Source: Rhynchopus sp. YZ270_cl-10 (Eukaryota; Euglenozoa; Diplonemea; Diplonemida; Diplonemidae). Taken from it: a DNA stretch of 64,000 bases. Below are positions 52,323-61,631 of the stretch, piece by piece (position 1 is the first letter of the stretch; every line of letters begins with the position of its first letter). Made by a program: the position numbers and the translations under genes. The stretch lies in the NCBI GenBank assembly GCA_964035575.1, contig OZ037833.1:2418001-2482000 (forward strand). Direction: 5' to 3'. The notes below the pieces were generated by a model. That model had not been told where the DNA came from. It made no database searches and saw nothing but the letters and a program-made list of their open reading frames with translations.

Positions 52323-52358
52323 TTGGTGGCTAAGCATAAGACGCTTAGGATCATCTTA
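52323..52358 (+). repeat. Class A stem-loop cassette
   Basis: TTGGTGGCTAAGCATAAGAC then GCTTAGGATCATCTTA. CTAAGC/GCTTAG intact. Confidence 0.75.
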
Positions 52359-52417
52359 CATTTTTTTCTATTTTGTTTTCTTCCCCACCCAAGCCCAAAA
52401 CCCCACTTTTTTTTCCA

Positions 52418-52464
52418 GTACCTGCGTCCGCTGATCAACGGTGAGGCGTTTGCACTTTCAACTT
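52418..52464 (+). repeat. Class B cassette
   Basis: GTACCTGCGTCCGCTGATCA then ACGGTGAGGCGTTTGCAC and TTTCAACTTC. Preceded by TTTTTTTTCCAG. Confidence 0.7.
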
Positions 52465-52693
52465 CTTTTTGTTTTGTCTTTTTGCTTTTAATTGCTTTTT
52501 GTCACAATTCTCTGGTCCCCATTTGGATTTTTTTCCCTTCAAAAAGTGTAGTTATTAAAGAAACCCCTCTTGAAAGCCTGTCTATACCTCTCTCTCTCTT
52601 GGGGGTGAGAGTGTATCGTCTGTTCAGTGTGTATTTACCTCAGCTCATTTGTGTTTGTCCATCTTATTGAAAAGCGTGTTCACCTTCTTCCCT

Positions 52694-52811
52694 TAGTTGG
52701 TTGTATTGTGAGAATTGCCCATAATACATAATACATAATACACATCACAAAACAGCTGTATTGTGATGTGGGTTATGTATTTATGGGCAATTAACACAAT
52801 GCAGCGAACTA
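52694..52811. mobile_element. 118-bp MITE-like element (TA-flanked)
   Basis: Arms of about 50 bp: TAGTTGGTTGTATTGTGAGA and AATTGCCCATAATACATAAT on the left, complement on the right ending GCGAACTA. Shorter relative of 39498-39771. Confidence 0.7.
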
Positions 52812-53035
52812 CTCTCTCCTCCCCTTCCCCCGTCTGTTTTCGTTGGGTTACCAACGATTTCTAGTTATGTACTCTTCGTTCTAGTTATAGTTCTGGACTT
52901 CTCGTGATTTGTTTTATTCTATTTTTGAAAACCCCACCCCATCTGTTGCTCTTCACAATTAAAATACTCGGACTGTGGACGAACCCGGTTCTCCTTGTCT
53001 TTACCTGCCAAATGAATTCGTTCTTTTTTTTCTTC

Positions 53036-53069
53036 AAGGTGACTAGGCAAAAAGCTTAGGTTCATCTTA
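53036..53069 (+). repeat. Class A stem-loop cassette
   Basis: AAGGTGACTAGGCAAAAAGC then TTAGGTTCATCTTA. Shorter loop, outer stem intact. Confidence 0.7.
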
Positions 53070-53837
53070 TAAATTGTTCTTCTCGACTCCTGTTCTTCTT
53101 GTAACCGCGGGCCACCTTTTGGCCCCATTTCACAAAAAAAAATGGGAAAGTGACGCAGAATAATTCTAATAAATAACGCAGAAAAAAATATATTCATACA
53201 ACAAAAACCATAGATAGAGACGCATCAGGCTCAATTGTGTGTTTTTTTAATTAGAAAAATCACAAATTGTCATGCGCATTCTCTAGCTATGAAAAAGGTA
53301 CAAAAAATGTGGTTCTGTTCTTATCCCCGTTTTTTCGTTTTGTCATAATGATTAACGGGGGAAAAGAGCGTTTCAATGCAAAAATCGCAAAACGTAAAAA
53401 AGAAAACAAAGGGAGCACGCTGGAGGTACTGCTATATGGAGTTGCCACGTGGTATGACTTCTAAAGCACGCTGGTAATAGCATTTCCCCCCGGTAGATTC
53501 CAGTGAAACCAAATTGAAAAGAGAGCACTCATCTAATTCGGATGAGTTTTTTCAGTAGACACATATCAGATGGAACACGTGTTGCCAATCTGACTTCAGT
53601 TCGTACATACACAGAAAAGTAAGGATTCTTGCCAGCGGCTTTGCAAACTGAAACGCCCGATCTTTTTTCTTTGTTTTGTCTAAATACCACAGCTCTCTCC
53701 CCACAAAAGGGGCTTTTTGTCCTAACGAATGTCTATCCACACGCCAGTTTATGGCCCTCTTCTCCCTCTCTTCATTTTAAAAAAACACTTCGAATTTTTG
53801 TCCGAAAAATCTTTCGTAATGTCATGTGCATCTGTTC

Positions 53838-53866
53838 GATGTGCCCGCACGAGAGGCACATTTGAT
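53838..53866 (+). repeat. Class A stem-loop cassette
   Basis: GATGTGCCCGCACGAGAGGC then ACATTTGATT. GTGC..GCAC-type pairing with the consensus loop. Confidence 0.6.
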
Positions 53867-54266
53867 TCAGGTACAGTTTTCTTCAAATGACAAACTACGA
53901 GAGACTTTCGGTTTTATCGCACAAAACTTTCCTCTTTTTTATGGTGTTACATTACTCGTATATTTTGTTTTCTTCTATTTCTTGCATTTTCCTCCATCCT
54001 GAATGGGTTTGGGAGAAATGCTTCCAAGTGTGCCAGTGGACTTTTTAAAAAAAAGTTGGGGGTATTTTTTTGATTCCTTTTTACACGCCTGCATCACCTC
54101 TCTCTCTCTCTCCCCGCACATTAACAACTTCACTTTTGTAACCAGCCTTCTCCTTCCTCTTTCCCTTAGGCAACTTAATCACAGAGGCTTAGGTAGGGAC
54201 CATCCACACTGCCTTCTCTTTTCCCCTTCTTCCACACTGTCATCAACACCAACACCAACACCTGAC

Positions 54267-54268
54267 AG
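54267..54268 (+). promoter_or_regulatory. Predicted trans-splice acceptor AG
   Basis: A CT-rich tract (54200-54240) then CCAACACCTGACAG, 26 nt before the KMP-11 ATG. Confidence 0.5.
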
Positions 54269-54293
54269 AGCCACCACAACACTACCTACAACA

Positions 54294-54572
54294 ATGTGCA
54301 CCACCTACCAGGAGTTCTCTGACAAGCTTGACCGTCTCGATGCTGAGTTCGGCAAGAAGATGGAGGAGCAGAACAAGAAGTTCTTCGCGGACAAGCCCGA
54401 CGAGAGCACGCTCTCCCCCGAGATGAAGGAGCACTACGACAAGTTCGAGAAGATGATCAAGGAGCACACCGACAAGTTCAACAAGAAGATGCGTGACCAC
54501 TCTGCGCACTTCAAGCAGAAGTTCCAGGAGCTTCTCGAGCAGCAGAAGAACGCACAGTTCCCTGGAAAGTAA
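54294..54572 (+). CDS. KMP-11: Kinetoplastid membrane protein 11 (KMP-11)
   Basis: 92 residues, the exact length of known KMP-11, and nearly the same sequence: TYQEFSDKLDRLDAEFGKKM, FFADKPDESTLSPEMKEHYD, IKEHTDKFNKKM and HFKQKFQELLEQQKNAQFPG. KMP-11 is an abundant amphipathic helical protein at the flagellar pocket and pellicle of kinetoplastids, linked to the cytoskeleton and needed for cytokinesis in trypanosomes. The sequence is almost all helix, forming two long antiparallel helices; no signal peptide. Codons are strongly G/C-ending, fitting high expression. The frame is open far upstream (to 54003), but that stretch lies before the acceptor and is leader. A single copy is seen; other species often have tandem copies. 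Confidence 0.97.
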   Translation: MCTTYQEFSDKLDRLDAEFGKKMEEQNKKFFADKPDESTLSPEMKEHYDKFEKMIKEHTDKFNKKMRDHSAHFKQKFQELLEQQKNAQFPGK

Positions 54573-55081
54573 GACTACCCTCCAAGGTGAGCTGAAGCAC
54601 AGACGAGATTACCCACACACTTTTTATTAGGTGAGCCTGAGACTCTCCAATTTAACTCTTTTTTTTGATGAATCAATGCAAGAAAACAATGAGAAGAGAT
54701 CATAACCGTCACGTTGGATCAAAGATGTGGTGTGGGGGAGGATCTATTAATAAATTCCTCCTTTTCACATCATGTCAGCCGCGTGATTGTTATGGTATTT
54801 TCTCCATTTTACCACTTTGAAGACGTTCATAGTTTCAATTTTTCAAAAGAAAATGTGGATTTTTTTTGGGCTTTTATTTTGTGTTTTTTGAAGAAAAGGA
54901 CGCAAGGTTAAAAAGACCGTTTAAAAAAAATAGACACAGAGAAAAAAAAAAAATACAATTTGTTTTAGAAATGGCCCCGACTGGAGCCAATAGTTCTCTC
55001 TTGCCGGTCTTTCTTTCTATGTAACATACCGCAACACTGAGACTGGACAATTCACCACTTCAGGAGAAAACAGAGCATAAA

Positions 55082-55133
55082 CATACTGTGGGTGTTCTAA
55101 CGTTATCGATAACGGTATAACACCCACAGTATG
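55082..55133. mobile_element. 52-bp near-perfect palindrome with target duplication
   Basis: CATACTGTGGGTGTT at the left pairs with AACACCCACAGTATG at the right around CGTTATCGATAACG. CATAAA flanks both sides (55076-55081 and 55134-55139). The CATACT start and 6-bp duplication recall the 48037-48723 element. Confidence 0.65.
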
Positions 55134-55397
55134 CATAAAGAGAAAAAAAGCTCCGTACTTTAATGTACTCAAAGGGAAACCCTTCCCTTCCCTTCCCTAC
55201 GCAACTATACACAATTAGTAAAAAAAAAAAACGGCGTTTTCTTCCAATATTTTGCCACCCTCCCCATTTTTTTGAGGTACATAGTACTCTGTCACGAGAG
55301 GGATTTGTGTTTCTAGGATGTGTGTTTGCAATGATCCTTTCATATGACTGAGTGGAAGCGGGAGTAGCGCATATCAGATGCAAACAACGAACTGGAT

Positions 55398-55460
55398 GGA
55401 CTGCATGGTTGGGGTGTCCCCCCGGTACATCGGGCTTTTGTATTTCAAGCCAACTTTTTT
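55398..55460 (+). repeat. Class E cassette
   Basis: GACTGCATGGTTGGGGTGTC, CCCGGTACATCGGG, then CTTTTGTATTTCAAGCC. Its tail becomes the pyrimidine tract before the acceptor at 55485. Confidence 0.65.
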
Positions 55461-55484
55461 CTTGTCACGCCTACCATACACCTC

Positions 55485-55486
55485 AG
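55485..55486 (+). promoter_or_regulatory. Predicted trans-splice acceptor AG
   Basis: ACTTTTTTCTTGTCACGCC, then TACCATACACCTCAG, 26 nt before the ATG at 55512. Confidence 0.5.
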
Positions 55487-55511
55487 ACACGAATACGACA
55501 ACAAACTCACT

Positions 55512-56819
55512 ATGGGAGAATGCAACAGCAAGCCCGCGGATGGCAAGACAAACAAGCCCTCCACCAAGCCGGCACACCACACGAACGAGCCTATTGAATC
55601 CAAGGTGCCCGCTAAGATGCAGGCACTCAAACTCACCAGTCACGTTCCCAAATGCAGGGATTCGAGTAAGGCTGTGAGGGACGAACCCGAACTGCCTTTG
55701 GTGACAACAATTGAGGCGTTCCAGGCACTGCTGAAGTCATGGTACGACACGGACTACCACGGCTTCAAGACGAAGTTCACTGCCGCAATGGCAGCTGTCA
55801 CCACCCCACCGTTCCCCGCAGGGACCGACCCAAACAACACCGAGAACTGGAAGAACTCCGACTTCGCGCACCTCCAGGACTTCTTCAATCGGTGGTACGC
55901 CTTCTACCCTTCCTACTCTAAAGGGAACGGCTTGGAGTTCATCCAAAAATTCTCCTGGATCTATGTCAACAGCCCTGTTGGACTCAACTTTGTCACGACC
56001 TACCCAGGAACGGAGATGTGCAGACAATTTGTTTTCCTGAACGGCGCGAAGATGGATGACCCTGCAAGCGTCAAGATCGTCGAGCAATGGGAGTCTGAGA
56101 TTGGCGAGGAGGAGATGAGCAACTACATCATTCCCCCAGGTGGCTACGCCAACTTCAATGAGTTCTTCCGTCGTGAGCTGAAGCCTGGCAGGCGCCCTAC
56201 TGCGAACCCTATTGGGAACGACAAGCAGGAGTGGTTGGTCTCGCCTGCCGACGCCGTCCTCAACATGATTGACGACTCCCTCACCCTCAACGACAAAAAC
56301 ATTCTCGTCAAGACCCAGCAGATGAGCGTCAACCAGCTTCTCAACGGATCCAAATACGCGCCAGGCTTCGTCGGAGGCACAGCCCTCTCCTGCGTCCTGA
56401 TGCCCGACGTCTACCATAGGTACCACTCCCCCGCAAACGGGACCGTGGTGGAATCGGACCAGGACGTCATGGAGAACTACTTCGGCATCCCCGACTTCCC
56501 TGCCTTCCTGAACGAAGGGAACGTCGGGTACGGCGAGACGTACTCGATGTTTGAGAACTTCCGTCGTGGCTACCTTATCATCAAAACGGAGAAGTTTGGC
56601 AACATCGCAATGATTCCTGTCGGGCTGAACACAATCTCTTCAGTTATCTTCGGTGAAAAATTCAAAAAGGTCACCAGCGACAAACCCGTCGAAATCACAA
56701 AAGGAGAAGAAGTCGGCTACTTCCAATACGGCGGCAGTCTGTGCATTCTCCTCTTCGAAAAAAACAGATTCCCTGCGATTCGGGTGCTCCAAGGTGAGAC
56801 TATTGGGTACTCCAGCTAA
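55512..56819 (+). CDS. Phosphatidylserine-decarboxylase-like enzyme, paralogue 2
   Basis: 435 residues, clearly related to the enzyme at 41812 along most of its length. Catalytic features are kept: VSPADA (Asp247), YHRYHSP (His302/His305) and YFQYGGSLCILLFE (Ser409, self-cleavage site). The N-terminus differs: MGECNSKPADG fits an N-myristoylation site (Gly2, Ser6) with an adjacent Cys4 for palmitoylation, so this copy may sit on the plasma or flagellar membrane while paralogue 1 is soluble (inference). Codons are strongly G/C-ending, like KMP-11 upstream. The substrate cannot be told from sequence: phosphatidylserine, or a free amino acid as in PsiD-type relatives. The segment around the cleavage site is far more alike between the two genes at DNA level than the rest. 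Confidence 0.88.
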   Translation: MGECNSKPADGKTNKPSTKPAHHTNEPIESKVPAKMQALKLTSHVPKCRDSSKAVRDEPELPLVTTIEAFQALLKSWYDTDYHGFKTKFTAAMAAVTTPPFPAGTDPNNTENWKNSDFAHLQDFFNRWYAFYPSYSKGNGLEFIQKFSWIYVNSPVGLNFVTTYPGTEMCRQFVFLNGAKMDDPASVKIVEQWESEIGEEEMSNYIIPPGGYANFNEFFRRELKPGRRPTANPIGNDKQEWLVSPADAVLNMIDDSLTLNDKNILVKTQQMSVNQLLNGSKYAPGFVGGTALSCVLMPDVYHRYHSPANGTVVESDQDVMENYFGIPDFPAFLNEGNVGYGETYSMFENFRRGYLIIKTEKFGNIAMIPVGLNTISSVIFGEKFKKVTSDKPVEITKGEEVGYFQYGGSLCILLFEKNRFPAIRVLQGETIGYSS

Positions 56820-57517
56820 AAAAGAGAGAAACTAAAGATTTTTTTTTTTTTGCTTTTTTTAAAAACGTGAAGGGGTTCGATGATTGTAATCGCTGAGAAA
56901 GATTGGGAGGGGTCATTAAAAAGGCTCTCTCGCGCAATTATTAACTGAATGAAAATGCGAAAGGTTTTCTTTCATTCTTTGATCAATTTATTGATTGCAT
57001 ATGATGAAAATATTCTTTGAGCCAAGAGAGAGGCCCGAAAACGGCAATGTCCGCATTCACCATGGGGTAGAGGAACCCTTTTTGACTGAGCCTCACCCCT
57101 TCCTACTCAGATGCCCTATTTTTTAATTTCAATTTTTTTTTTTTGTATATTTTCTACGCTTCCTTGTTTTGCATACCCAAAAAGGGTATCGCAATGCAGT
57201 ACAAAAAAAGAGGGGAAAAGTGTACTTGAGATGGTGCCAACCACACTATTCATGCCCTTCCCCCCTAAAAAAAGCATAGCATTTTGTTTTGCCCGAGTTT
57301 TGTGTATTTTGTGAGTTTCTTGTATTTTTTTTTTGCGCTTTTTTTTTGTTTGAGGAGTTAAAAACATAAAGCTAAAACCACCAAAAAGAAAGGGTGCATG
57401 TGTTGACCCTCTCACATACTTTCAATTCTGTGAATTGAAAGTATATGAATCTAATTTGTTTGGTAGTGATGGCGAATCCAACAGAGGCTCGGTAGTTTCA
57501 TATTCACCATTTGTTAT

Positions 57518-57553
57518 AAGGTGACTAAGCACGAGAGGCTTAGGATCATCTTA
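57518..57553 (+). repeat. Class A stem-loop cassette (type copy)
   Basis: AAGGTGACTAAGCACGAGAG then GCTTAGGATCATCTTA; differs from the 28158 copy at one base over 36. Confidence 0.85.
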
Positions 57554-58752
57554 TAAACTTTTCTTTTTTTTAGTGTTGAAAATTCGATTCAATACTGGTG
57601 AATATACTTTAGTTTTTTTTTTTGTTCCACACAGTTTTCCCCCTCCATCAAGTACATTGTTAATAAAATTCAATCTCCTTGGGGGGCTTTTTTGATACCT
57701 TACAACCCCATGGTTTCGGAGTGCTCCGCAAACGTGTGTCTTTTACATCCCTTCATTTTTTTTTTTTTGTCGTTACCACCGTATGTTACCTCCACAGGCT
57801 ATACATGCACACTCGAAAACGTTGCCCCCAAAGAAAAAAGGCTTTGCTCTGGGATTGCGGTTTTGTTGTTAATCGTCCCTTCCCCCCCTTCTTCTGCTCG
57901 CCATTCAACGGAGGAGGGGCCGTCTAGGGTTATAAACTCTAGGTAATAGTGGTGTGGCTGGAAACAGTCTGTGCCAAAAACAGTACTAAAGTTACACTTT
58001 GGCCCAGCCACATCAAAAAAGAGATTTTTTTTTGGGGTATTTTTGTGTCTGGACAAAAGCCTATTTTTGATGCAGCTCTGCTGCTTTTTAAAAGCACAGA
58101 GCGGTTCGTCGTGGTGACATACATTTTTTTTTTCTCTTTCCCTTTCCCATCCACGCTTTTTTGTTTTTTGTTTTTGTTTTTGTTTTTTGGATATGACTCA
58201 AATAACCCCGTCCACACCCCAGCTGCTGAGTACATATTTGCAGAGTTTGGTTCCAGACTCTCCCAATCAACGCACTTCAATTTCTTTATATCGCCAGTTT
58301 CTATCTCTTTGCATTGCTGTTTATTCCTACCCCCATATTGTCTCCTTGTTGTATTCCTTCAGCACTCAATGGTCGTGCAGTGTATTTTGCCACTAGAATA
58401 CATCAGCATATATTTTGAGGAAGAGGGTAGGAGCTGGGGAAGGGGGTAAAAGTGTGTGCCAACGTTTTACAGATCCCCTTCTTTTTTGATTTTTTTACTC
58501 TTCATCGTTCACCCCTTTCCCCTCGATGCAAAAAAAAGTTTGTAAGTCACCAAACCCTTTAGGGATATTTGAGAACCCAATTCTTGGGTGATTGGCAATA
58601 CAAATAACAACAAAAAAATAATCGATGTCTAAGTGACTCACCAAGGTACTTAGGCGATTGGAAAAGAAGAAAAAATCGTGCGGACGTAACAATCTGCAAT
58701 AAAGGGCTTTATCCTACATAGCCACGACCCCCCCACAACCAACGACCTTTTC

Positions 58753-58793
58753 AAGGTGTGACTCAGCACCGGAGAGACTTAGATCCATTCTTA
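58753..58793 (+). repeat. Class A stem-loop cassette, divergent
   Basis: AAGGTGTGACTCAGCACCGG then AGAGACTTAGATCCATTCTT. Small insertions on both sides keep the arms aligned. Confidence 0.55.
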
Positions 58794-59182
58794 CTCACAC
58801 CCCCTCCCCCTCCCTCTACCTTTTTAACTGATCCTTTGCTGTCTTTTTTTTCTGTTTTCTTAATCTCTGAGGATCCATTTTTTCCTTTTTAACAAAACAT
58901 GTAATTACAAAACGCGTTTACCCCACACAAAAAAAGTTCCTCCCTCCCCCAATCAATAGAATTTTCTTCTGCCACCTCATGAAATGGAGATATAAACAAA
59001 GCATTTTGAACACACCTTTGCGGTTCTAGGGACGAACCGCACTGCAGAGCCACCCCCTCACCAAACAGGTTGAGGTGTTGTGCGTTTCACCACAACCTGT
59101 CTCCCATGGGTTTTATCGTGTGATGAGTGTTACGTGCATGAGTTTCTATTTTCCCCTCCCAAAAAAAACCCCCCCTTCTACC

Positions 59183-59184
59183 AG
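59183..59184 (+). promoter_or_regulatory. Predicted trans-splice acceptor AG
   Basis: CCCCCCTTCTACCAG, 43 nt before the ATG at 59227. Confidence 0.5.
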
Positions 59185-59226
59185 GTGATTGTATACAAAC
59201 CACAAGAAAGGACAGAAACAGCATTA

Positions 59227-61476
59227 ATGCCTATCCGGAAAAGGGGTCGTCTTATCTCTCAGGATGATGCTGTATCTTCTGTTGAATCTACTACCACCAG
59301 CCTTCCCGCTGCAGAACTGCGTTACCATGAAGCAAATGGGTGGTTTGGTGGTGTAATGTGCAGTGTGTTGGTTGGAGTGGTTTCAACAGCATTGTATTTG
59401 CGGAGTGCAAGCGGATCGGTGAGTGGTGGGGATAGCGGTGAGTTGATGAGCGTTGCGAAGGAGTTTGGAGTGGCACACCCACCGGGATATCCATTATGGG
59501 TAGGGTTGTCGTATGGAGCAGAATCGAGCGGTGTGGGGATGCATGTTGTGTCACCTATCTGCGGGGGCATATCAGTGGCGGCTGTGTTTTTAACGGTGTT
59601 TACGTTTACGTACTCTCGCGGGGCTGGTCTGGCAGCTGCAGGGAGTTTTGCGATATCGCCTTCGGTATGGCGTTATTCTGTGACCCCCGAGGTGTTTGCG
59701 TTAAACAATGCAGCGTGCGCAGTGCTCCTGTGTATCGGAGTTAGGTATATCGTTCTTAAGAGGACCCGGTCCTTCGCAATGCTGCTGTGTTCGATAGTCA
59801 CCCCGCTTGCATTATCAAATCAACACACTTCAGCGATTTTGATTGCCCCTAGTGGAGTAATGCTGGTTGGACACTATGTTTTTATGGCGAGCGGGTTTGA
59901 TACAGAGAAGATGGTTGTACTGGGATTGTCTGCGGTTGCGTTTTGCTTTGTATTTGGCTTTGTTTATAGTCAGTTGTTGTGGGCAAGCTATGGGAATAAT
60001 AGTAAACACTCTTGGGGTGCTGTATTTGATTCTGAAGGATTCTGGAACCATGTATTGCGGAAGGAGTACGGTACGTTTTCTCTGGCGAATCAGAAGGCAG
60101 ACTATGCAAAGCCCGACGTCGCTGCGTCTGTCCGCAACTGGGTGTACTTCCTCTCGAAGAACCTAGACATCCCCTTGGTGTGCACAGCATTCATCGGACT
60201 CACCACACCGCTTACCATGAAAGGCCACGCCCTGCTCTCCACGCAATCCTTCTTCATCATCAACCTCGTCTGCTACATTCTCTTTTTCGCCTATCTCGGG
60301 AACCTTCCATTGGACACTGCACTGTTCCGTTCAGTCCAAGAACGCTTTTGGTTACAACCGTATCTATTAATCTGCCTTGGAGTAGGGGCGGGGTACCATG
60401 GAATCGCTTCGTTGATTACGCCAAAAGAAGGGTTCATGAAGAATCTCATTAAGACCTCATTGGTGGCGTTGTGTATAGCATATTTAGTACAGACAGGGAT
60501 GGAGAGATTTCCAGAGCAGGATCAAAGTGAGAACTACGTTGTAGAAACATTTGGTGATGCAATGTTAAAGCCTCTCGCAAAGAACAGCATTCTGCTCACA
60601 AAGGGGGATATTTTGACGAATTCGGTACGTTATGTGCAAACCTTTCGTGACTATCGGCGGGATGTCATGAATCTTGACGTAGAAATGCTTACCTCACTTT
60701 GGTATATTCCGCGAATCAAGCTTTTTTATCCAAAAATAAACTTTCCTGGTGCGTCGTATTCTCCTAAAGGGTTTAATGCACGGCATTTTTTAGAAGCGAA
60801 TTCGAATCGCAAAATATATGTCGCATATGACCTTAACCCAAAGGATAAATCATGGGAAAAGGGGTATGATAGGGTTCCGGTGGGCATGGCTGATTTGTTT
60901 GTTACAAAAAAGCAGAATGAAGAGTTTTCGAAGAAGTTCATGCAGAGCATTCTGAAGAGCATGGCAATGACCAGCGAGGAAATGGACCACACCCTTCTAG
61001 CGGTGAATTCCGAACCGTGGGATGAAGTCTGCGTGAATGACTATTGGGCGTCGATTTTTAGGATGGGGCATTATCTGGCGAGGAAGGCGGATGAGATGTC
61101 AAAACAGGGGAAATTCAGGGATAGAGGGGACGATGTGGAGCATTTGCGTGAACGGGCCACAGAGCTTTTCTCGCATGTTCTCAGGAATGGGGTGAATGGA
61201 ACGAAGCCGTATGTCCGTGCTCTCTCTGCCAAAACAATGTCGACAGTGATGGTTGCCCGCATGATGAAGCTGCCCGATGAGGAGGTGGAGGAGCGTACCC
61301 CGCTTGTCAACGAGGCCAGCTTTGCTATCACAGTCTTCATCGCCACTGCAGAGCAGCTTCCTGATAAGTTCGGAGCTGCGGAAATCGGTCAATACCGTGA
61401 ACAGCTCGCAGCATTCAAAAAAGCCCTTGCATCTGGAATTCCTGGAGGCATGCCAAAAGGAGCGAAATTCAAGTAG
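59227..61476 (+). CDS. TMEM260/DUF2723-like multi-spanning protein, probable O-mannosyltransferase
   Basis: 749 residues. The family signature is at residues 67-91: GGDSGELMSVAKEFGVAHPP followed by GYPLW. Human TMEM260 of this family is an ER O-mannosyltransferase; the conserved acidic GDSGE motif sits in the first luminal loop in GT-C enzymes. About eight to ten hydrophobic spans lie between residues 38 and 430 (for example GGVMCSVLVGVVSTALYL and YLLICLGVGAGYHGIASL). The C-terminal 300 residues are soluble and contain tetratricopeptide-like helical stretches. ATG 59227 follows the acceptor; the 49 codons before it (open frame from 59080) lie largely upstream of that AG. Length is near that of TMEM260. 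Donor and acceptor in this organism are unknown. Confidence 0.87.
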   Translation: MPIRKRGRLISQDDAVSSVESTTTSLPAAELRYHEANGWFGGVMCSVLVGVVSTALYLRSASGSVSGGDSGELMSVAKEFGVAHPPGYPLWVGLSYGAESSGVGMHVVSPICGGISVAAVFLTVFTFTYSRGAGLAAAGSFAISPSVWRYSVTPEVFALNNAACAVLLCIGVRYIVLKRTRSFAMLLCSIVTPLALSNQHTSAILIAPSGVMLVGHYVFMASGFDTEKMVVLGLSAVAFCFVFGFVYSQLLWASYGNNSKHSWGAVFDSEGFWNHVLRKEYGTFSLANQKADYAKPDVAASVRNWVYFLSKNLDIPLVCTAFIGLTTPLTMKGHALLSTQSFFIINLVCYILFFAYLGNLPLDTALFRSVQERFWLQPYLLICLGVGAGYHGIASLITPKEGFMKNLIKTSLVALCIAYLVQTGMERFPEQDQSENYVVETFGDAMLKPLAKNSILLTKGDILTNSVRYVQTFRDYRRDVMNLDVEMLTSLWYIPRIKLFYPKINFPGASYSPKGFNARHFLEANSNRKIYVAYDLNPKDKSWEKGYDRVPVGMADLFVTKKQNEEFSKKFMQSILKSMAMTSEEMDHTLLAVNSEPWDEVCVNDYWASIFRMGHYLARKADEMSKQGKFRDRGDDVEHLRERATELFSHVLRNGVNGTKPYVRALSAKTMSTVMVARMMKLPDEEVEERTPLVNEASFAITVFIATAEQLPDKFGAAEIGQYREQLAAFKKALASGIPGGMPKGAKFK

Positions 61477-61631
61477 TCTTTTACGTCGTATGGGGGAAAA
61501 CGTTTTTATTCTTTCAAGGTACACTGTTTTTGTATTCCAACTTTCTTGATGACTAAAATAACTTAGCTTCATCGTTACCATTTTTTGGGGGGTATTATGA
61601 GGTTACAAGCAGAACCCTTTTTAGGTCGATT

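Larger units (their letters stand above)
43099..54293. other. 11.2-kb repeat-dominated intergenic region
   Basis: No intact gene found. Contains class A, B and H cassettes, a GAGCC pentamer run (about 44678-44720), the 3.46-kb composite element (46237-49696), the hAT-like element (51170-51971), a small MITE (52694) and C/T-rich spacers. The long open frames at 46.9-48.3 kb are caused by the microsatellite. Confidence 0.7.
54573..55511. other. Intergenic region
   Basis: No coding sequence. Contains a 52-bp palindrome with 6-bp flanking repeats (55082), a short class E form (about 55275-55318) and a class E cassette (55398) just before the next gene. Confidence 0.65.
56820..59226. other. Intergenic region
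   Basis: No coding sequence accepted. Two class A cassettes (57518, 58753), a hairpin CATACTTTCAATT..GAATTGAAAGTAT at 57415-57445, and C/T-rich spacers. Confidence 0.6.

Noticed and set aside
55737-56426. 229-codon minus-strand frame over decarboxylase 2
   Set aside because: Antisense shadow; the + strand holds all catalytic motifs.
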